Assembly (NCBI RefSeq): GCF_026210795.1
Contig: NC_089432.1
Location: 248,001 to 312,000 of the forward strand
Reading direction: 5' to 3'
Source: Rhizophagus irregularis
Taxonomy: Eukaryota; Glomeromycota; Glomeromycetes; Glomerales; Glomeraceae
DNA length: 64,000 nucleotides
Below, piece after piece: positions 35,219 through 47,564 of the stretch. The first letter of the stretch is position 1, and every line of letters begins with the position of its first letter. Below the pieces are notes generated by a model. The model was not told where the DNA came from. It was given only the letters and a program-made list of their open reading frames with translations, and did no database searches. A program made the position numbers and the translations under genes.

Positions 35219-35981
35219 ATAATAATTTAACAATGTTTTTTATATATATTTTAAATTATCATCATTTATTTATTTATTTATTTTTTATCTTGGATTATTT
35301 AAACACTAAGACTAGAGTAGTAAAAATTCTTAGTTTGTAATTTGAATAATTTTAATGAATTTATTCAAATTATTAAAATTATTAAATGACCTCATGAAAG
35401 TATAACAAGATATTGTGACACGTTCTATATTAAAAAATTTGTTTTCAATTTTTTACAATTGTTAATTCTATAAAATTTATTATTATGTATTTGCATGATC
35501 AAAATATAATAAAATACATAATTCTCATAATAATTAATAAAAAATTTTTATTGTAAATTACTCGATGCATCAAAATTCTTTTTCTATAACATAAAAGTAG
35601 GAATTTCAATTTGCTCAAACAGCCAACAGCCTTAGGGTTTAAGTTGTGAACTTAAACGTACTAGATTACTAGTTACTCATCAAAATAAATTTTTAAAGAT
35701 TTAAGAAAAATTATATGAATATTTTGATACCTAAATTTTCACTTAATGTTGCATTATCATTATATTCTTTTTCTCCATATATTACTAATTTATACTTAAT
35801 TCTTTTTGATTTAAAATTCATTTAATTTGCAAGAATAATCGAATAATCAATTTTTCTACATATATAACAAGATAATGTTATGATTTTTAGTAATAGGCTC
35901 ATTATCTAAAAAATTTAAATTAATAAAATTAGATAGAAATAATAAAATAATTTAGTATGAATTAATAAATTATTAACTTAC
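35219..35981. other. No supported gene
   Basis: AT-rich spacer between the kinase and a kinase fragment. Nothing recognisable. Confidence 0.4.
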
Positions 35982-36156
35982 CAGGAAAGATATTCTTCCA
36001 ATATTCCACTTTTGATAATAATCAAACCAACATACAAGAATTCATCAGTTGGTGGTCTTTTATTAGTATCGGAATCTCAACATCTTTTCATTGATCTTAT
36101 ATACTGGCGATGTGCTTTCAACAATTTTCGGCCTTAATACTTCACAAATATTTAAG
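35982..36156 (-). pseudogene. TKL kinase fragment (end of C-lobe)
   Basis: Minus-strand pieces NICEVLRPKIVESTSPVYK and, one frame on, KRCWDSDTNKRPPTDEF match the conserved end of TKL kinase domains in this family (ICEGLRP...CWDxDPxKRP). The frame changes once, and a GTAAGT donor still follows at 35981. It is a single orphan exon; the rest of the gene is absent. Confidence 0.55.
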
Positions 36157-36292
36157 AAAAGAAATAAAAAAATAAAAATAAAGGGGGGAAAATGCACCTA
36201 CTGTAGCCCCTGATCAGTGATCACCCTATCCTGATCCGAACCTAAAAATCATGATATTTATATACAAAAAAAAACTAATAACATAGATTTAT

Positions 36293-36608
36293 ATAGAGAT
36301 TAACATTTAAAGAAAATAAATTGAATAAATCGGTAAATAAAAAAAAAAGCAAGGGGCGTCAAATCAGCGGCATCACGCATTCCGAATTCCCGCAGACTGC
36401 AAAATGTGCAACGAGATAAGAATTACATAAATTTACATAACGCCTCCCGGCATAATCTAAAAAAGGAGAGATATACATGTTATTTCGTTCACAAACTCTG
36501 TGATTGATGTACTACTCAATAATTCCATTGTATGACAATACTTCCGTACATAAAAAGCAATGAAATTATTCATAAAATAAACTTTTTTTATTCTTCGATA
36601 ATACTAGA
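36293..36608. repeat. Duplicate of the 12225-12562 upstream region
   Basis: Same order of blocks as upstream of the Sel1 gene at 12563, with small insertions and deletions. Confidence 0.7.
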
Positions 36609-37766
36609 ATGGAATTTGTCAACAAATATTATCAAACAGATAACGATCTTCAAATTTCAAATAAACAGCAGCAACTAAATGTTGATAAAAAACCATAATA
36701 AAGAATTTATCATGTGCGGAATTATTTCAAACCATTCAACATTTTAATAAAATAAATGTGAAAGAAGTGGAACCTTCAATTCAAGATAATAATGAAAACA
36801 TATTTGTGGAAGATTTAACATTTATAGTTGATGAATTAATTAATCTTGTTATTAAGGAGATAAATGAGGAGAAAGAATATGAAATAATAAAGCAACATGT
36901 TTATGATTATATAAATAATCATGAGACAAATTCACAAGAAATCTACAACTGGCTTTTAAATAATCAAAATGGTTCAAATAATTCTATCTATTTACTTGGA
37001 TATTTAATTATCATTGTATTGAAACCAATATTAATAAGCAAAAAGTGTTCGAATTATTTGAAAAAGCAATAGAATTAGAAAATGCTGCAGCTCAATTGAT
37101 ATTTGCATTTATGAAAAAGATAATGAAAAATATGAAAAATATCATATTAAAGCTTTTGAATTATTAAAAAAATTAGCAGAAGGAATGAATCCAAGTACAT
37201 TAAATACTTTAGGATATTGTTATGAGAATGGAATTGGAACAAATACTAATGATTTTGAAGCATTTGAATCATATCAAAAAGCAGCGAATTTAAGGCATTT
37301 AGATGGATTATGTAACTTAGGGCGTTGTTATGAAAATGGAATTGGAACAGATATTAATAATTTAAAGACATTTGAATCATACCAAAAAGCAGCAGATTTA
37401 GAAAATTTATATGGAATAAATAATTTAGAATGGTGCTATGAAAATTGAATCGGAACCGATATTGATGGACAGAAAGCATTTGAAACATATCAAAAAGCGG
37501 TACAATTAGGTTCACAAGGAATAAATAACTTAGGTTGGTGTTATGAGAATGGAATTAGAACCGATGTTGATTTGCAACAAGCGTTTGAATTATATGAAAA
37601 GGCATCAAATTTGGGAAGTTGTTATGCTAAATATAATCTTGCTGTAATGTATGAGTACGAAAATGGTGTTAAAAAAGATTTGCATCAAGCAATTTATTGG
37701 TATGAAAAGTCTGAACAAGGATATTTATGTGCCCAAGATAAATTAGAAGAACTTTTAGAAGAATGA
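36609..37766 (+). pseudogene. Sel1-repeat pseudogene, paralogue of 12563-13501
   Basis: It starts with the same MEFVNKY as the intact copy, then loses frame near 36695, resumes from about 36758 (KEVEPSIQDNNENIF...YINNHETNSQEIYNW), and shifts again within the first Sel1 repeat near 37010. A stop (TGA in place of a Gly codon) lies at 37446. Surviving stretches 37185-37448 and 37572-37766 keep Sel1 repeats, including the terminal AIYWYEKSEQG. It holds more middle repeats than the intact copy. Broken by at least two frameshifts and one stop, so it is not expected to make a full protein. Confidence 0.82.
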
Positions 37767-38568
37767 ATATATTATCGCTATACATGTATATTGATTGTTT
37801 CATTGTTTTATCATAAAATTTATTTTTCTATATCAAATATCTGTTTACCGTCACAGATTTCATAAATATTAACATATTTAGCATATTACAGCATTATTAA
37901 CACCAAATGATAATTAGAAGTAGTTTCGTTAGTAATTAAAAAAATTTTAATAAATAATTTTCAGTTTAGATTAATTTTGACGGGAGTAAGAATCCCAATT
38001 TCTAATTTGTCTTTTTACATCATTCTTACTTTTTTTCCACAAATACTCGTTTCTTAATATTAATTCATTAATTGATTTTAGTAAAGCCAATAGTTCTTAT
38101 TTCAGGCGTTATAATATTTCACAATAATAAGATAATTGGTATATAGAACGAACGTATATTCAGCATAGCGAATTTCTTTTATTAAATCTATACTTCATTT
38201 TAATGAACATTCTTAAACATGGTGTCATCTTTTTATTAATAATTTTTTAGATACATTCATCCATAATTCACTAAAGATGTTAGTTAATAAATAATACGGG
38301 TAACAAAAAAGCCATATTGTGCGGACTAGAATTTTGCTTCTAACAAATTAATTACTCTATGAAAATTAAATAATATTAAAATAATAAAGTTCAGTGAGCC
38401 TGTTATTTAAACTAATAACATTTTAAAAGGCAAAATTTTGTTTCTTATTATATAATGTTTACAATTTATTAACTATCACAAACCAATCATTATGTAACGG
38501 ATAATCCAATGTTCTTGAGGTAAATAATCAACAGAGTATTTATCGTATTTATCGTATTTATCGATAGA
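37767..38568. other. No supported gene
   Basis: AT-rich convergent intergenic region between the plus-strand pseudogene and the minus-strand Sel1 gene. A tgtttatcgtatttatcgta-like triplication lies near 38537. Confidence 0.35.
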
Positions 38569-39480
38569 TCATTCCTTAAAAAACTCTAATTTATTTAATT
38601 TATTTTGAGCATCTTTATCTCCTTGATTGGCAGATTTTTCATACCAATAAATTGCCTGATTTATATTAATATCAACCCCATTTCCATACTCATACATTAA
38701 TGCAAGATTATATTGAGCTAAACAATCACCTGAAATTGCTGCTATTTTATACAATTCAAATGCTTTTTGATAATTAACATCGGTTCCAATTCCAATATTA
38801 TAGAAATATCCTAGCAAACTCATTCCACTTGGATGATTTTCTTCCGCTAATTTTTTAGATATTTCAAAAGCCATATCATGATTTTCTTCAACACCTTCTC
38901 CATTCTTATACATTAAAGCAAGATTACATTGAGCTTTAATATTCCCTAATATTGCAGCTTTTTGATATAGTTCAAATGCTTTTTCCTTATTTATATTAGT
39001 TCCATACCCATTATCAAAACAATATCCTAATTTATTCATTCCAGATATAATTTCTTTTTTTGCTAATTTTTCAGACATTTCAAAACCTTTATCATAATTT
39101 TTTTCAATCCCTTCTCCATCCATGTACATATTAACAAGATCACATTGTGCCACATTATGTTCTAAATCCGCTGCTTTTTTAATTAATTCAAAAGCTTTTT
39201 TCTTATCAATTTTAGTCTCGATTCCATGATAGTAAAAATAACCGAGTAAATAAATAGAATTTAAACTATTTTGATTATTTAATAACCAATTATAAATTTC
39301 TTGTGGGTTTATTCTACAATGATTAATAAAATCAAAAACATTTTTTTTTCTTGTATATTCTTCATATCCTTCATTTGATTCCTTAAAAATTAAATTAACC
39401 AATTCATCAATCATAATGCCTAAATCTTCTTCAAATATATTTTTATTAATATTTTGAATTGTAGGTTCTATTTCTTTCAT
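38569..39480 (-). CDS. Sel1-repeat protein, 303 aa from ATG, 6 repeats
   Basis: The open frame continues upstream to 39561, but only a GTG is available there. The first in-frame ATG is at 39480 (MKEIEPTIQNI), which falls inside the family linker; other members have 10-60 residues before it. The true start may therefore lie in an upstream exon or have been lost. Six Sel1 repeats follow, with type-specific second (MYMDGEGIEKNYDK) and last (AIYWYEKSANQG) units. Upstream, near 39650, the minus strand has GATCTGCGTAATTGTCG, weakly like the shared promoter block of its neighbours. Probably functional, but the N-terminus is uncertain. Confidence 0.78.
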   Translation of the reverse strand: MKEIEPTIQNINKNIFEEDLGIMIDELVNLIFKESNEGYEEYTRKKNVFDFINHCRINPQEIYNWLLNNQNSLNSIYLLGYFYYHGIETKIDKKKAFELIKKAADLEHNVAQCDLVNMYMDGEGIEKNYDKGFEMSEKLAKKEIISGMNKLGYCFDNGYGTNINKEKAFELYQKAAILGNIKAQCNLALMYKNGEGVEENHDMAFEISKKLAEENHPSGMSLLGYFYNIGIGTDVNYQKAFELYKIAAISGDCLAQYNLALMYEYGNGVDININQAIYWYEKSANQGDKDAQNKLNKLEFFKE

Positions 39481-40102
39481 ATTTATTTTATTAAAAATTT
39501 GGATAAATTTAATTTTGTAATATTTATTTTTAGTATTATTTGTATGTAAAAATAATTTCACTACGGAAAAAGCAGGAGAATAAAATTTATGTTAATTTTA
39601 TTCGTTTAAATTCCTTTTTATTTGTTTCACAGTTACGACAATTACGCAGATCAACTTCTGTACCACGTTCAAATGATTGGATGACAAAATGCCGTCATCA
39701 CTTCGAATATTCTCGTTTGAACCGCAGCAATAGCCTAACATATTTAAATGTAAATAACGTTAAACTGTAAATAATTCATTTTGGTTTCTCGCAGCTGTTA
39801 ACTTTCGAATTTCAAAATTGTACGATGCAAATTTAAATAAATTATTCGGCGTATAATATCGTATTGCGTTAATTAATTTGTCACAACATATAAATAACCT
39901 TTACAATTTTAAATAAATATCTACTATTTAAATCTTGGATCAAATAAAATTCAGCCTCACAGTCTCATTCCATGTAACAAATAATTTTTATTAATAAATT
40001 TAAACTTGACAAATCATAAAATAAAACTAAAAAATAGTAATAATACTTACTTATATGTCAGATATATATTTCCAAACGAAATTACCAAAAAATTGAAATT
40101 AT

Positions 40103-41164
40103 TTAATCCTTTAAAAATTCCTTTAATTTATTTTGAGCATCCTGGCATCCGTGATCAGCGGATTTTTTATACCAATAAATTGCTTGATCCACATTCTTTT
40201 TCGTTCCATCTCCACTTTCATACATTAAAGCGAGATTATATTGTGCCAACTCATTCCCTAAACTTGAAGCTTCTTTAAATAATCCAAATGCCTTTTGTTT
40301 ATTAACAACAGTTTCAATTCCGCCATCATGAAAACATCCTAGATTATTTAACCCGTATGAATTTCCTAAATTTGCTGCTATTTGGTATAGTTCAAATGCC
40401 TTTTTCTTATTAGAATTAGTTCCAATTCCACTATCATAACACCACCCTAAGTTATTTATTCCTTGTGAATTTCCTAAATCTGCTGCTTTTTGATATGATT
40501 CAAATGCTTTTTGTTCATTAGCATCAGTTCCAATCCCTTTTTCATAACAATATCCTAAAAGGTTTATTCCACTTGAATATTCTTTTTTTGCTAATGCTTT
40601 AGATAATTCAAAGGCCTTTTCATAGTTTTTATCAATACCTTCTCCATCTATATACATGTTAGCAAGTTCATATTTTGCTATATTACTCTCTAATTCTATC
40701 ATTTTATATAATTCAAATGCCTTTTGTCTATTAAGATTGGTTTCTATCTCATAATAATTAAAATATCCAAGTAAATAAATGGAGCTTGAACTATTTTGAT
40801 TATTTAAAAGCCAACTATAAATTTCTTGTGAGTTTGTCTTATAATTATTAATATAATTAAGAACATTTCGTCTTTTTGCTTTTTCTCCTTTTCCTTCATT
40901 TACTTCCTTAAAAATAAAATTTACTAATTCATCAATTATAATATTTAAATCTTCTTCAAATATATTTTCTTTAATATTATTAGTTGTGGGTTCTATTTCT
41001 TTTATATTCATTTTATCAAAATAATGAATAATTTGTGATAATTCTTCTTCATATAATAATAAATTATTATTATTTAAATTATCTAAATTTTTCTTTAGTT
41101 CTTGTTTATTTGATAATTGATTATAATTTTCATTTGTTTTATAATTTTCTTTTTTATCTTGCAT
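40103..41164 (-). CDS. Sel1-repeat protein, 353 aa, 6 repeats
   Basis: Intronless with an ATG start at 41164. The Lys/Asn-rich N-terminus of about 60 residues leads into KEIEPTTNNI...IFEEDL, then six Sel1 repeats. Repeats 3-5 carry the LGxCYxxGIGT consensus; repeat 5 is worn (LGCFHDGGIET). No kinase domain. Neighbours 38569-39480 and 45299-46240 are same-strand paralogues. Scaffold role inferred from the fold. Confidence 0.9.
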   Translation of the reverse strand: MQDKKENYKTNENYNQLSNKQELKKNLDNLNNNNLLLYEEELSQIIHYFDKMNIKEIEPTTNNIKENIFEEDLNIIIDELVNFIFKEVNEGKGEKAKRRNVLNYINNYKTNSQEIYSWLLNNQNSSSSIYLLGYFNYYEIETNLNRQKAFELYKMIELESNIAKYELANMYIDGEGIDKNYEKAFELSKALAKKEYSSGINLLGYCYEKGIGTDANEQKAFESYQKAADLGNSQGINNLGWCYDSGIGTNSNKKKAFELYQIAANLGNSYGLNNLGCFHDGGIETVVNKQKAFGLFKEASSLGNELAQYNLALMYESGDGTKKNVDQAIYWYKKSADHGCQDAQNKLKEFLKD

Positions 41165-41239
41165 TTCGAAGATTTATTACGTCGATAAAAATAATAAATT
41201 TTAGGGGAAAGTAATTAAATTATGTATGTAATTTGTTTA

Positions 41240-41295
41240 TCCATATTTATTTGAGTGTATGACAGGTAGCACCGCAGTAGCACAATTATTGCAAT
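41240..41295 (-). promoter_or_regulatory. Shared upstream block (copy 1)
   Basis: catatttatttgagtgtatg and gtagcaccgcagtagcacaa, about 75-130 bp upstream of the 41164 start; same order of motifs as the copies at 46289, 49930 and 53265. Confidence 0.5.
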
Positions 41296-42299
41296 TTTTT
41301 GCAAATCATTTTTACACGAGCTTGTTTATAAACAGGTTACGCAAAGTTGTAAATCTCCGGTCGAATTAACCCAGCCCGAATATATAATGTAATTTAATTT
41401 TAATGTAACAGGTGATTATTAAATATTAACTATTTATCGTAACAAGGTAAGCCTGGAACGAAAAAATAATATTACACCCAGAAATGTATATGCATGTACT
41501 TAATAAATATCAAACCTATAAATTTTCTGTAAATAATTCCGTTCTTTTCGAAAAAATTCAGGCGGGATTAATTTTATCAAGATATTTTAAGATGTGGCGC
41601 GGCATTATAACCGGAAATTTCACGTGACAATAATCTAACTCCTAAAGTACTATAGTCTCGTTTTCCAATCATACAAAAAAAAAGCAAACATAAAGTTTAT
41701 GTAATTTGAAATTTTATACGAAGTTATCAAAAAAAAAAACCAAAAATTCAATAATAAGATCTCTGTGACTTTGAAATTATATCTTTTTATTTTCTAAATT
41801 CTGGAAAATTTTCCCACAAACCGTTCAAGTAGTCCTCTGACTCCTCTCACACAAAACTCTTTTACTAAACTCTGAATAATACGCTATTTATTAACTTGAA
41901 TATATTAAATAAACTGCGGTGACTCGAAACGTAGCAGGTAACAAAAATAAACATGATTTAAAACCAAATAGTTGTTAGAAGAATCATAACAAATCAAAAG
42001 GATATTTGTAGTTAAAAATATTCAAATTATCGGAAAAAATGAATATTGACATTATAACAAAAAATGGGACAAGATTTAATGATAATACACGTATTAAAAA
42101 TATTTTAATATATTAAAAATTGGAATCATAGTCGCAAATTCTTTGTTGTAAATTGATATACAATTTTTATCGTAAGCGTTACCTGAAAATCATTCCGGCT
42201 ACCATTTTTTCTGGGAGACGCTAGAGTTGTTGAGTATCTCTCCATTCTATCGTTGCTAGCCAAGAATTTGTTGCCATCTGATCACCAACGTCGAGGCGC

Positions 42300-42575
42300 A
42301 CCAGGGGGAGGGGAAAGGAGAGGACGAAAGAGGAAGGGAAAGGATAAGGGAAAGGGAAAGGAAAGAGCGAGGGAAAGGATGGGGGACGAGAGAGAGGGAA
42401 AGGAAGAGGAAAAGAGCGATGGAAAACAAACATACACATACCACCACCACACACATACCCAAAGGAAGAGGAAAGGGATCGAAGAGAAATCCTAATAGAG
42501 AGAGAAAAAAAGAAAAAAAAAGACCTAAAGAAAAAAGAGAAGAGAAGACACGAGACCAAAAAGAAAAAAGAGGTA
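42300..42575. repeat. Long purine-rich tract
   Basis: About 270 bp of plus strand made almost only of A and G (gggaaagg, gaagagg, aaagaaaaa variants), broken by a short acc/cac-rich insert at 42427-42462. It gives long but meaningless open frames on both strands. Strongly unlike surrounding AT-rich DNA; such tracts can adopt triplex structures. Confidence 0.8.
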
Positions 42576-42847
42576 TTTATATTTTTTTTCGTAAATTTAC
42601 ACAAAAGATGACCCATGATTATATAATAATGACCCGCCGAAGCTCCGAACTCACCCGATTACCTTTTTTTTTTGTGGTAAAGACGAACGGAAAATACAGA
42701 AAAAGTATCAAAATGACGTTAGATCATGGATGATCATGATCAATAAAAAATAGAATTCCGACCTAGTACAACCATTTCAAATTGTTTAAAAACCCCATTT
42801 TTTTATATGTTTAAATATCTAATTCAAGATATCAGGTTCCTAACACA

Positions 42848-43299
42848 GAATTTAAAGAAATGGTTGTAAATAAATTTAATACGATCAGAATTCCAGGAAA
42901 AATTGCGCTTACAGTTGACATGTGGACGAGTAATTTGGCTCACAGTTTATTATATTGATCAAAAATAGAAGTTGCAGAATTTCTTACTAGATACTATCAT
43001 ATCCTTTACTAAACATCACACTGGAATTAATATTGCAACATTGTTTTAAATAATTTTAAAACTTTGGCCCTTACAAGTTACAACTGATAATGAATCGGCT
43101 ATGATCGTGTGTGTGGAAGAACGATTTGACAACAATTACATTAATTACTCAACTTGACTCTCAAATTTTTAAACACTACCGTTGTACTGTCCATATTCTT
43201 AATCTTGCTGCACAACAAGGACTTGAAATTATAGACCAGAATTGGATTGTAAGACGAGATGGAATTCAATTTTCTAGACCATTTTTTAATTGTAATTGA
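42848..43299 (+). pseudogene. Decayed hAT transposase, catalytic part
   Basis: Plus-strand pieces FKEMVVNKFNTIRIPGKIAL + TVDMWTS (the hAT DxWTS catalytic motif), then VTTDNESAM (the second catalytic Asp region) and RCTVHILNLAAQQGLEII (the RCxxHxLNL motif) appear in order but in different frames with stops between. Plain DNA-transposon remnant. It differs from the 9-kb C-terminal copy in strand and region covered. Confidence 0.7.
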
Positions 43300-43524
43300 T
43301 AAAATTTTTAATATGATGTTAAAAGATTAACATTGGTGATAATGAATTTTATTGATAAATGCTAACAAATGAGAATAAAAATATAAATAAACTTTATTAT
43401 AAAAATTGGCATACTTGTATTAATAATTTTATTGTAAGAATTGTAAAAGTACATAATAAATATATTTATTGTTTAATATATAATTGGTAAAATAATCCAA
43501 CAAATAAAATAAATAGTAGAATGA

Positions 43525-44230
43525 TTAATCTACAATTATACAATCAAGACCCTGAGTCTCTTCTTGAATTAAAATTTCAGTAAGTTTGTGACTTGTATAA
43601 TATGCTTGTGAATGAGATTGTACAATAGGAACGATTGCCTGTTCTTGCATTAAAGCTTTGTCTACTTCTACAAATTCAAGTATATCGCTTTTTAATTGAT
43701 CATCAATATTAGGTACTTTATATAAATATTTCCCATTCCTGTTTATTTTATAAAATTTATCAATGTATCTAATCCATTCAGATATAATATTTTCAAGCAT
43801 TATTATGGTTGGTCTATTGGAAAGATTTAAATTCCAACATTTTTCATTAAAACTACATAATATTTTGGTGTATTTTTTATAATATCAGGACGTTTTCTTT
43901 TACAAATATTCAATCTAAGGTGATGATCATGTGCTTTCTTGTTTAAATGAAGCAATTCCCACATTATCATTGAATATAAATATCACTTGCTAGAATATAG
44001 GGTTTTTTTCTCAATATTTCAGGCGCCATATAAGGTAAAACTCCGAAATTTTATCAACTTTATTACTAGAGTCCTGTAAATCACTTATGGGTTTACATAA
44101 TCAATAATAAATAACTCATTGTATACCATCATGAAAATAACCATAAGTTAAATTTGATTCATGAATTACTTTAAGTCCCAATACAATTTTTTTCAATAAT
44201 TGTAACTTGACTTGTTTTTTAAATTTAATT
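43525..44230 (-). pseudogene. TKL kinase pseudogene (C-lobe and tail)
   Basis: Reading from 44230: QLLKKIVLGLKVIHESNLT, then YFHDG where HRDFHDGN is expected, CKPISDLQDSSNK, VLPYMAPEILRKKPYILASD, SMIMWELLHL, ICKRKRPDIIKNTPKYY, and finally the 91-codon open stretch 43525-43800 ending SHSQAYYTSHKLTEIL...LDCIIVD, the family's typical kinase tail. Several frame changes, and HRD is damaged. The N-lobe was not found. It lies between two Sel1 genes on the same strand. Confidence 0.72.
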
Positions 44231-45298
44231 ATAGCTTAAATTCAAAATAGTATAAATGTTCAAGATTGAAATTAATTAATATTATCGTCATATTCTAATT
44301 GTATAATAATACTCAGTTAATATAATTACTTATTAGTATGAAATAATTAGCCCAACCATTTTGGACTTTAATTACTCATGTCAGTCATATGAATAAAAAG
44401 TTACTCACGAGAAAAAATTACATAATCTTGGTGTGGTTTCGTCATGAATGATTTCTTTATCTTCTTTTTTTCGTCTTTTTTTTTATCATCATCTTTTTTT
44501 TAAGTCTATCTTCTCTCTGTCTAGGTTTTCTCTTTATTAGGACTTTTCTTGGGTCCCTTTTCTTTACGTCTGATAAAGTCTTGTCTTATTTTTAAAGTCA
44601 AATTTGCATTTTATTATTGATATTAATATTTTCTTCATTATTCTTGCAATTTTAAATCAATCGTTAATTTTCATTAAATTCATTACTGATTAAAAATAAA
44701 ATTACACAACTTTTGTTATTTAATATTACGTATAATTTTCCAGAATCAATAATATAACCATAATGAACACTTATTTTCTCTTATTAAACAATAATTTACA
44801 TACTATTATTGTTATGAAAATAATGCTATAAATAATTTATATAATCATTACAATTAAAAAATTTTCCCGTTTATATTTCCTGTACTATGAAATGAATTCT
44901 ACTGGGAAATACCCCTTACATTATATATTAATTATAGCTGCGGAAATAAGAATTTGACTGGACTAAATAGGTTATTATATTTTTTTTATTCTTTTTTTCA
45001 ATAGACAAACCAATGGAAATTACAATCTGAAATAAATTATTACACATTTGTTTAACATAATTAAGATATCAATTAAAAATATTTAGCAAAAAAATATAAG
45101 TTAAATTTTTATTGTAAAACTAGCTGATTATCAGCAATATTAAGAATATGACGTATGCTATAAAATCGATAGAATTGCTTAAACTATAAATAGTGTAATC
45201 ATCACACCAAACTATACATATCCAGCTATAAAATTAATTATTAAAAAATATAATAAAGTATTTATTCATACTCTTAAAATTAATTTTGTATAAATAAT
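44231..45298. other. No supported gene
   Basis: AT-rich; 44450-44590 is a pyrimidine-rich tract (runs of tctt/cttt), otherwise nothing recognisable. Confidence 0.35.
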
Positions 45299-46240
45299 TT
45301 ATTTATTTTTGAAGAACTTTAATTTATTTTGAGCATCCGGATCTCCTTGCTCCGCTGATTTTTCATACCAATAAATTGCTTCATTCATATCATTTTCAGT
45401 TCCATCACCGTTTTCATACATTAAAGCAAGGTTATATTGAGCAAAATCATTTCCTAATTTTGCTGCCTTTTTATACAATTCAAATGCCTTTTGCATATTA
45501 ACTTCAGTTCCAATTCCATTATTATAACAACATCCTAAATTATTTATTCCACTAGAACTTCCTAAATCTGCTCCCTTTTGATACAACTCAATTGCTTTTT
45601 GTTCATTAATATCTGTTCCGATCCCTTTTTCATAACAATATCCTAACAGAACTATTGCACAGGGACATTCTTTTTTTGCTAATTTGTTAATGATTTTAAA
45701 AGCTTTGTCATAATCTAAACCAGTACCCTCTCCATCAATATACATATTAGCCAGTTCAAATTGAGCTACATCATTTTCTAGTTCTGCTGCTTTTTGATAT
45801 AATTCAAATGCTTTTTGCATATCAATGTTAATTTCAATTCCATTATAATTAAAATATCCGAGTAAATAAACTGAATTAGAATTATTTTGATTATTAATAA
45901 GCCAGTTGTAAATTTCTTGTGAATTTGTCTTATAATTATTAATACAATTAAAAACTTGCTTCTTCCTTACTACTCTTTCTTTTCCTTCATTTATCTTCTT
46001 AAAATTAAGATTAACTAATTCATCAATTACAACACTTAAATCCTCTTCATATATATTTCCATTAATATTTTGAGTTGTGGGTTCTACTTCTTTTATATTC
46101 ATTTTGTTAAAATAGTGAATTACTTGAGGTAATCCTTCATGTAATAAATTATTATCTATGTTGTCTGAAGCAAGTTTCCATTTATTTAATAATTGGGGAT
46201 GATTATCATCTATTTTATAATATTCGCTATTAACTTGCAT
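45299..46240 (-). CDS. Sel1-repeat protein, 313 aa, 5 repeats
   Basis: ATG at 46240, intronless. About 40 residues precede KEVEPTTQNI...IYEEDL; then come five Sel1 repeats, starting SVYLLGYFNYNGIE and ending AIYWYEKSAEQG. Very similar in plan to 52258-53214 and to the C-terminal half of the kinase fusion at 47565. The start codon is supported by the shared upstream block 49 bp away. Kinase-free scaffold inferred. Confidence 0.9.
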   Translation of the reverse strand: MQVNSEYYKIDDNHPQLLNKWKLASDNIDNNLLHEGLPQVIHYFNKMNIKEVEPTTQNINGNIYEEDLSVVIDELVNLNFKKINEGKERVVRKKQVFNCINNYKTNSQEIYNWLINNQNNSNSVYLLGYFNYNGIEINIDMQKAFELYQKAAELENDVAQFELANMYIDGEGTGLDYDKAFKIINKLAKKECPCAIVLLGYCYEKGIGTDINEQKAIELYQKGADLGSSSGINNLGCCYNNGIGTEVNMQKAFELYKKAAKLGNDFAQYNLALMYENGDGTENDMNEAIYWYEKSAEQGDPDAQNKLKFFKNK

Positions 46241-46288
46241 TTCAGTTTCATGAAATAAACTACATGAAACAAAAAAAAACCCCCCTCT

Positions 46289-46358
46289 CGATCACAACAT
46301 ATTTATTTAAATGTACGAAAGTAGCACAAGTTACCGACATACTGTAGATCAATTTCAT
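46289..46358 (-). promoter_or_regulatory. Shared upstream block (copy 2)
   Basis: cacaacatatttatttaaatg, tacgaaagtagcacaag, taccgacatactgtagatca; 49 bp before the start codon. Nearly identical to copy 4 at 53265-53331. Confidence 0.6.
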
Positions 46359-47564
46359 TGAGCGCGTCACAGTCGTCACACTCGTCACAGTAAATGTGAA
46401 TGGTTACACAAAGTTATTGAAGATAGTAACTGTTAGGCGATAAATGGGCTATACTAACCAGGTTCCCATTGGATCCGACGTGGAATTATAATGACGGCAG
46501 AAGACATGGGTCCGGATGATTACAAATGATTACAAATCAAAAAATTCTAGATGTTGATCAATTGGGCCCGGTTCACTAGCCAGAATCGATGGAAGTAGGA
46601 GCGAAACCGATAAATGGTCATAATTATATATCGTAAATAGATTTGTTTAATAAATTATAAAAAAAAAAAATTTCCCAATTGCTTTGTTAAGTTGACTTGT
46701 TGACCCTTTACCTTCTTACGATCACAATATCATTCCATATATGGCTTTACGTGGTTTTTGCAAGTGTTTTCACGAATACATGGTATTGACCCCTGTTTTA
46801 AATTGTAATAATATCATGTAATAATCATAATTGCTGGATAGGATATAAAAGTAAGAATTATTAAATTACAAACTAAGAAATTTGTAAAGTATTATATTAC
46901 TCTAGTCTTAGGTAAATAATTTATAACTTAACAATTAAAATGTATTATTTAGTTAGATTAATTTATATGCGAATATTATATAAATATGTTAGTAATAGAA
47001 TTTTAAATAACTTACTCCCTATATTATTAAATAAATTTTAAATAAATAATGTGGTTAATTTAAATTGCATATTTATTTAAAAAGATAAATAAAAAGTCTA
47101 TCAACATTGGACAAAAAGTTTATTTCACAGCCACTGACTGTGGAATATCATGATTTTCACGGCTGCGTGAAATAATTATTACAGTGCATTATCACAGTCG
47201 GATAATTAAAAGTGGCGAAGAATAAATTGCATTCTTCGTATTGAACTTAATTTACAGTATTAAAAAAAAACACTTTTAGGATGATAAAACTTTAAGATAA
47301 AGTGTATATGGTATTTGAAATAAGTACTATTATCTGCAACACTGCCTATGGGTATTCTATAAATACCTTATATAAAAATTTGGTAGTATCTTATTGGATA
47401 TTGGTAGTGGTATAATGTAAGCTTAGGAAATAATTTCCCAGGATTAATAGGAGAGTTATGATACAATAATTTAAATTTACTATATTTTATTATACCCGGG
47501 TTTTACAACATGGGTATTACTAATTTAAGGGGGAAGTATTATACGGATATATGTGTAATAATAA
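46359..47564. other. Intergenic; contains a hairpin
   Basis: No gene. 47120-47175 holds TTATTTCACAGCC facing GGCTGCGTGAAATAA, a short foldback. 46480-46610 is less AT-rich without recognisable content. Confidence 0.4.

Noticed and set aside
42221-42733. Open frames of 68-131 codons on both strands
   Set aside because: They cover the purine-rich tract; low-complexity residue runs and equal openness on both strands show they are composition artefacts.
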